Of a stretch of 49,464 bases of DNA, positions 48,249 to 49,464 are shown piece by piece. How positions within the stretch are numbered: position 1 is the stretch's first letter; each line of letters starts with the position of its first letter. Below the pieces are notes generated by a model that had not been told where the DNA came from, searched no databases, and saw only the letters and a list, made by a program, of their open reading frames with translations. Made by a program: the position numbers and the translations under genes. Source of the stretch: Ruminococcaceae bacterium UBA1741 (lineage in GTDB: Bacteria > Bacillota > Clostridia > Oscillospirales > Acutalibacteraceae); contig DCHX01000024.1 in the NCBI GenBank assembly GCA_002315685.1, forward strand, positions 1 through 49,464, read 5' to 3'.

Positions 48249-48276
48249 AATTATATAATATTTTCGAGGTGCAAGT

Positions 48277-48366
48277 TTGAAAGATAAATCTTCCGAACTT
48301 AAAAATTATAACGCGCCGTTTTTCTCGCCTCTTACGAGGCAACCGAAAAAACATGGCATTTTATGA
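48277..48366 (+). CDS. Possible 29-codon leader peptide
   Basis: TTG 48277 follows GAGGTG (48266-48271) by five bases and opens a 29-residue frame, MKDKSSELKNYNAPFFSPL then TRQPKKHGIL, ending at TGA 48364-48366. It is hydrophilic and not recognised. The ribosome site is good, but the start is TTG and the frame is short, so it may be fortuitous or a leader peptide for the LCP gene. Confidence 0.25.
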   Translation: MKDKSSELKNYNAPFFSPLTRQPKKHGIL

Positions 48367-48424
48367 CCATTCATTTTGTTGGTCTTTTGTGCCTAAAAGC
48401 GAAAGCGGAAAGGAATGGTCATAA
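48361..48424 (+). repeat. 12-base inverted repeat just upstream of the LCP start
   Basis: TTATGACCATTC (48361-48372) and GAATGGTCATAA (48413-48424) are perfect inverted repeats around a 40-base loop that holds a smaller CTTTT/AAAAG hairpin. The right arm begins at the end of the AAGGA ribosome site, so folding would hinder translation of the LCP gene. Confidence 0.7.
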
Positions 48425-48426
48425 AT

Positions 48427-49455
48427 ATGAGTGATAAACCCGTTAGCAAAACCAAAAAAATAATTATAGTTATTCTTTGCATTTTGCTTGCTATCCTTCT
48501 TTCCCTTACCGGTGTTTATTTTTTCCTTACTATAAAAGGAAAAAGACAGTTTCACAAGGGCGATACCGATATTGTTGCCTCTAAATCCGATGACCTTCAA
48601 ATTGACGACGGTGTTGTAACCTTTGAGGATATTGATTATGTTTTGAATGAAAATATCATTTCCGTATTGTTTATAGGTGTAGATAAAGAAAGCATAAACG
48701 ATGATGAATATGTCGGCAAAAACGGTCAGGCTGATGCGCTTTTCGTTTCCGCCGTTGATACAAAAACAAAAAAGATTAAGATAATTCCCATTAAGCGTGA
48801 AACAATGACCGATGTTAATACCTTTGATAAAAACGGAAAATCAACCGGCGAACAAAAGGAACAGGTTTGCCTTGCTTACGCTTACGGAACTACCGCTCAA
48901 AAATCCTGCGAAAATGTGAGGATTGCGGTAAGCCGTGCGCTTATGGGTATAAACATAAGCAACTATATTGCCATTGACCTTAAAGGTGTTGAGGTAATGT
49001 CGAGTGCGGTGGGCGGTGTTTCGCTTACTGCTATCGAGGATGTAATATCGGGTTCGAAAACAATAAAGAACGGTCAGCAAGTATTATTAAAGGGCAATGA
49101 TGCGAGAGCCTACATTCAATCAAGAGATGAATCGGTAGAGGGTAGTTCAAAACGCCTTTTGAGGCAAAAACAATTTTTGTCGGCATTTGCTTCTACCGCC
49201 GGTAACCAAATTATGAATGATTTTTCAAAGCTTACTACCTACTATAACACCTCGAAGTCTTATATTTCTACCGACCTTACATTTTCTCAAATAACCTACC
49301 TTGTAAGCAGTTGCATTACAAAGGACATAGGCGGTGCTTTTGAATACGGCTCTATCGAGGGCGAAACGAGGTTGGGAGAAAAATGGGTTGAATTTTATCC
49401 CGAATCCTCTTCCCTTACAAAAACCGTTCTTGATACTTTTTATATAAAAAAGTAA
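48427..49455 (+). CDS. LytR-CpsA-Psr (LCP) family cell-wall enzyme
   Basis: LCP proteins transfer undecaprenyl-linked glycopolymers to peptidoglycan outside the membrane. The 342-residue protein has a short cytoplasmic start, one membrane helix (IIIVILCILLAILLSLTGVY), and an extracytoplasmic LCP domain. Expected elements are LFIGVDKES, GQADALFVSAVD, IIPIKRETMTDV (catalytic arginine segment), VGGVSLTAIED and SKRLLRQKQFLSA. ATG 48427 has AAGGA 12 bases upstream. An in-frame ATG at 48415 would add four residues but has the site touching it. The 12-base inverted repeat just before the start may control translation. Confidence 0.9.
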   Translation: MSDKPVSKTKKIIIVILCILLAILLSLTGVYFFLTIKGKRQFHKGDTDIVASKSDDLQIDDGVVTFEDIDYVLNENIISVLFIGVDKESINDDEYVGKNGQADALFVSAVDTKTKKIKIIPIKRETMTDVNTFDKNGKSTGEQKEQVCLAYAYGTTAQKSCENVRIAVSRALMGINISNYIAIDLKGVEVMSSAVGGVSLTAIEDVISGSKTIKNGQQVLLKGNDARAYIQSRDESVEGSSKRLLRQKQFLSAFASTAGNQIMNDFSKLTTYYNTSKSYISTDLTFSQITYLVSSCITKDIGGAFEYGSIEGETRLGEKWVEFYPESSSLTKTVLDTFYIKK

Positions 49456-49464
49456 ATAGGCATA

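Noticed and set aside
1..49464. CRISPR arrays, insertion sequences, rRNA or tRNA genes
   Set aside because: No regular short repeats with spacers, no transposase motifs, and no rRNA or tRNA signatures were seen on either strand.

Overview
This is a low-GC, gene-dense bacterial chromosome segment that reads as an anaerobic Clostridia genome, probably of the Oscillospiraceae/Ruminococcaceae type. That rests on AT-rich intergenic DNA, strong GGAGG ribosome binding sites, frequent TTG and GTG starts, near-consensus sigma-A promoters, RNase Y, an indolepyruvate:ferredoxin oxidoreductase, meso-diaminopimelate dehydrogenase, and cis-acting RNAs typical of Firmicutes (a T-box, lysine and tetrahydrofolate riboswitches, an L10 leader). 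I see no phage, transposon, CRISPR array, rRNA or tRNA. The placement is an inference from gene content.

Layout. 1-2449: sugar-acid catabolic genes (KDPG aldolase, cut by the window edge, and an Ldh2-family dehydrogenase) divergent from an AraC regulator. 2450-9854: RNase Y, a XerC/D recombinase, a DegV lipid-binding protein, a TIGR04076-like small protein, a ComM/YifB AAA ATPase and a LarA-type racemase. 9851-13874: an ECF S component, then a tight run pduL, hemW, histidine phosphatase, ung, an AbrB-type regulator and a 42-residue lipoprotein. 13881-19956: a T-box controlled operon with two CoA ligases, IorA, IorB and a double-ACT protein. 19964-31976 (minus strand): a CDP-alcohol phosphatidyltransferase with its own promoter, and a 13-gene housekeeping operon (nusB, xseA, xseB, ispA, dxs, tlyA, nadK, argR, recN, tyrS, unknown, nadE, ttcA-like). 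32017-38050: an ABC exporter with an XRE-AbrB fusion regulator, a 1054-residue repeat-bearing surface protein, and a SprT-like zinc protease. 38070-40219: lysine riboswitch, dapA and ddh. 40269-43427: dhaK, the L10 leader with rplJ and rplL, and a THF riboswitch with folT. 43440-49455: a mutarotase-like protein, tmcAL, acetate kinase, galactokinase and an LCP cell-wall enzyme.

The most interesting unit is 13881-19956. The T-box specifier reads best as UAC (tyrosine), so the operon should switch on when tRNA-Tyr is uncharged. Its products (AMP-forming CoA ligases, IorAB, an ACT sensor) fit the reductive aryl-acid route, in which arylacetates are activated to CoA thioesters and carboxylated to arylpyruvates, the keto acids of tyrosine and phenylalanine. 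A tyrosine-starvation switch on these genes argues for synthesis rather than aromatic amino acid fermentation.

Other links: PduL (10537) and AckA (45677) could together make the acetyl-CoA to acetate pathway; the lysine riboswitch controls a two-gene entry/exit of the DAP pathway (dapA, ddh); the THF riboswitch is joined to an apparent SD-sequestering switch in front of folT. Several starts were moved from the longest reading frame to the codon with a properly spaced ribosome binding site; these are noted in each entry.
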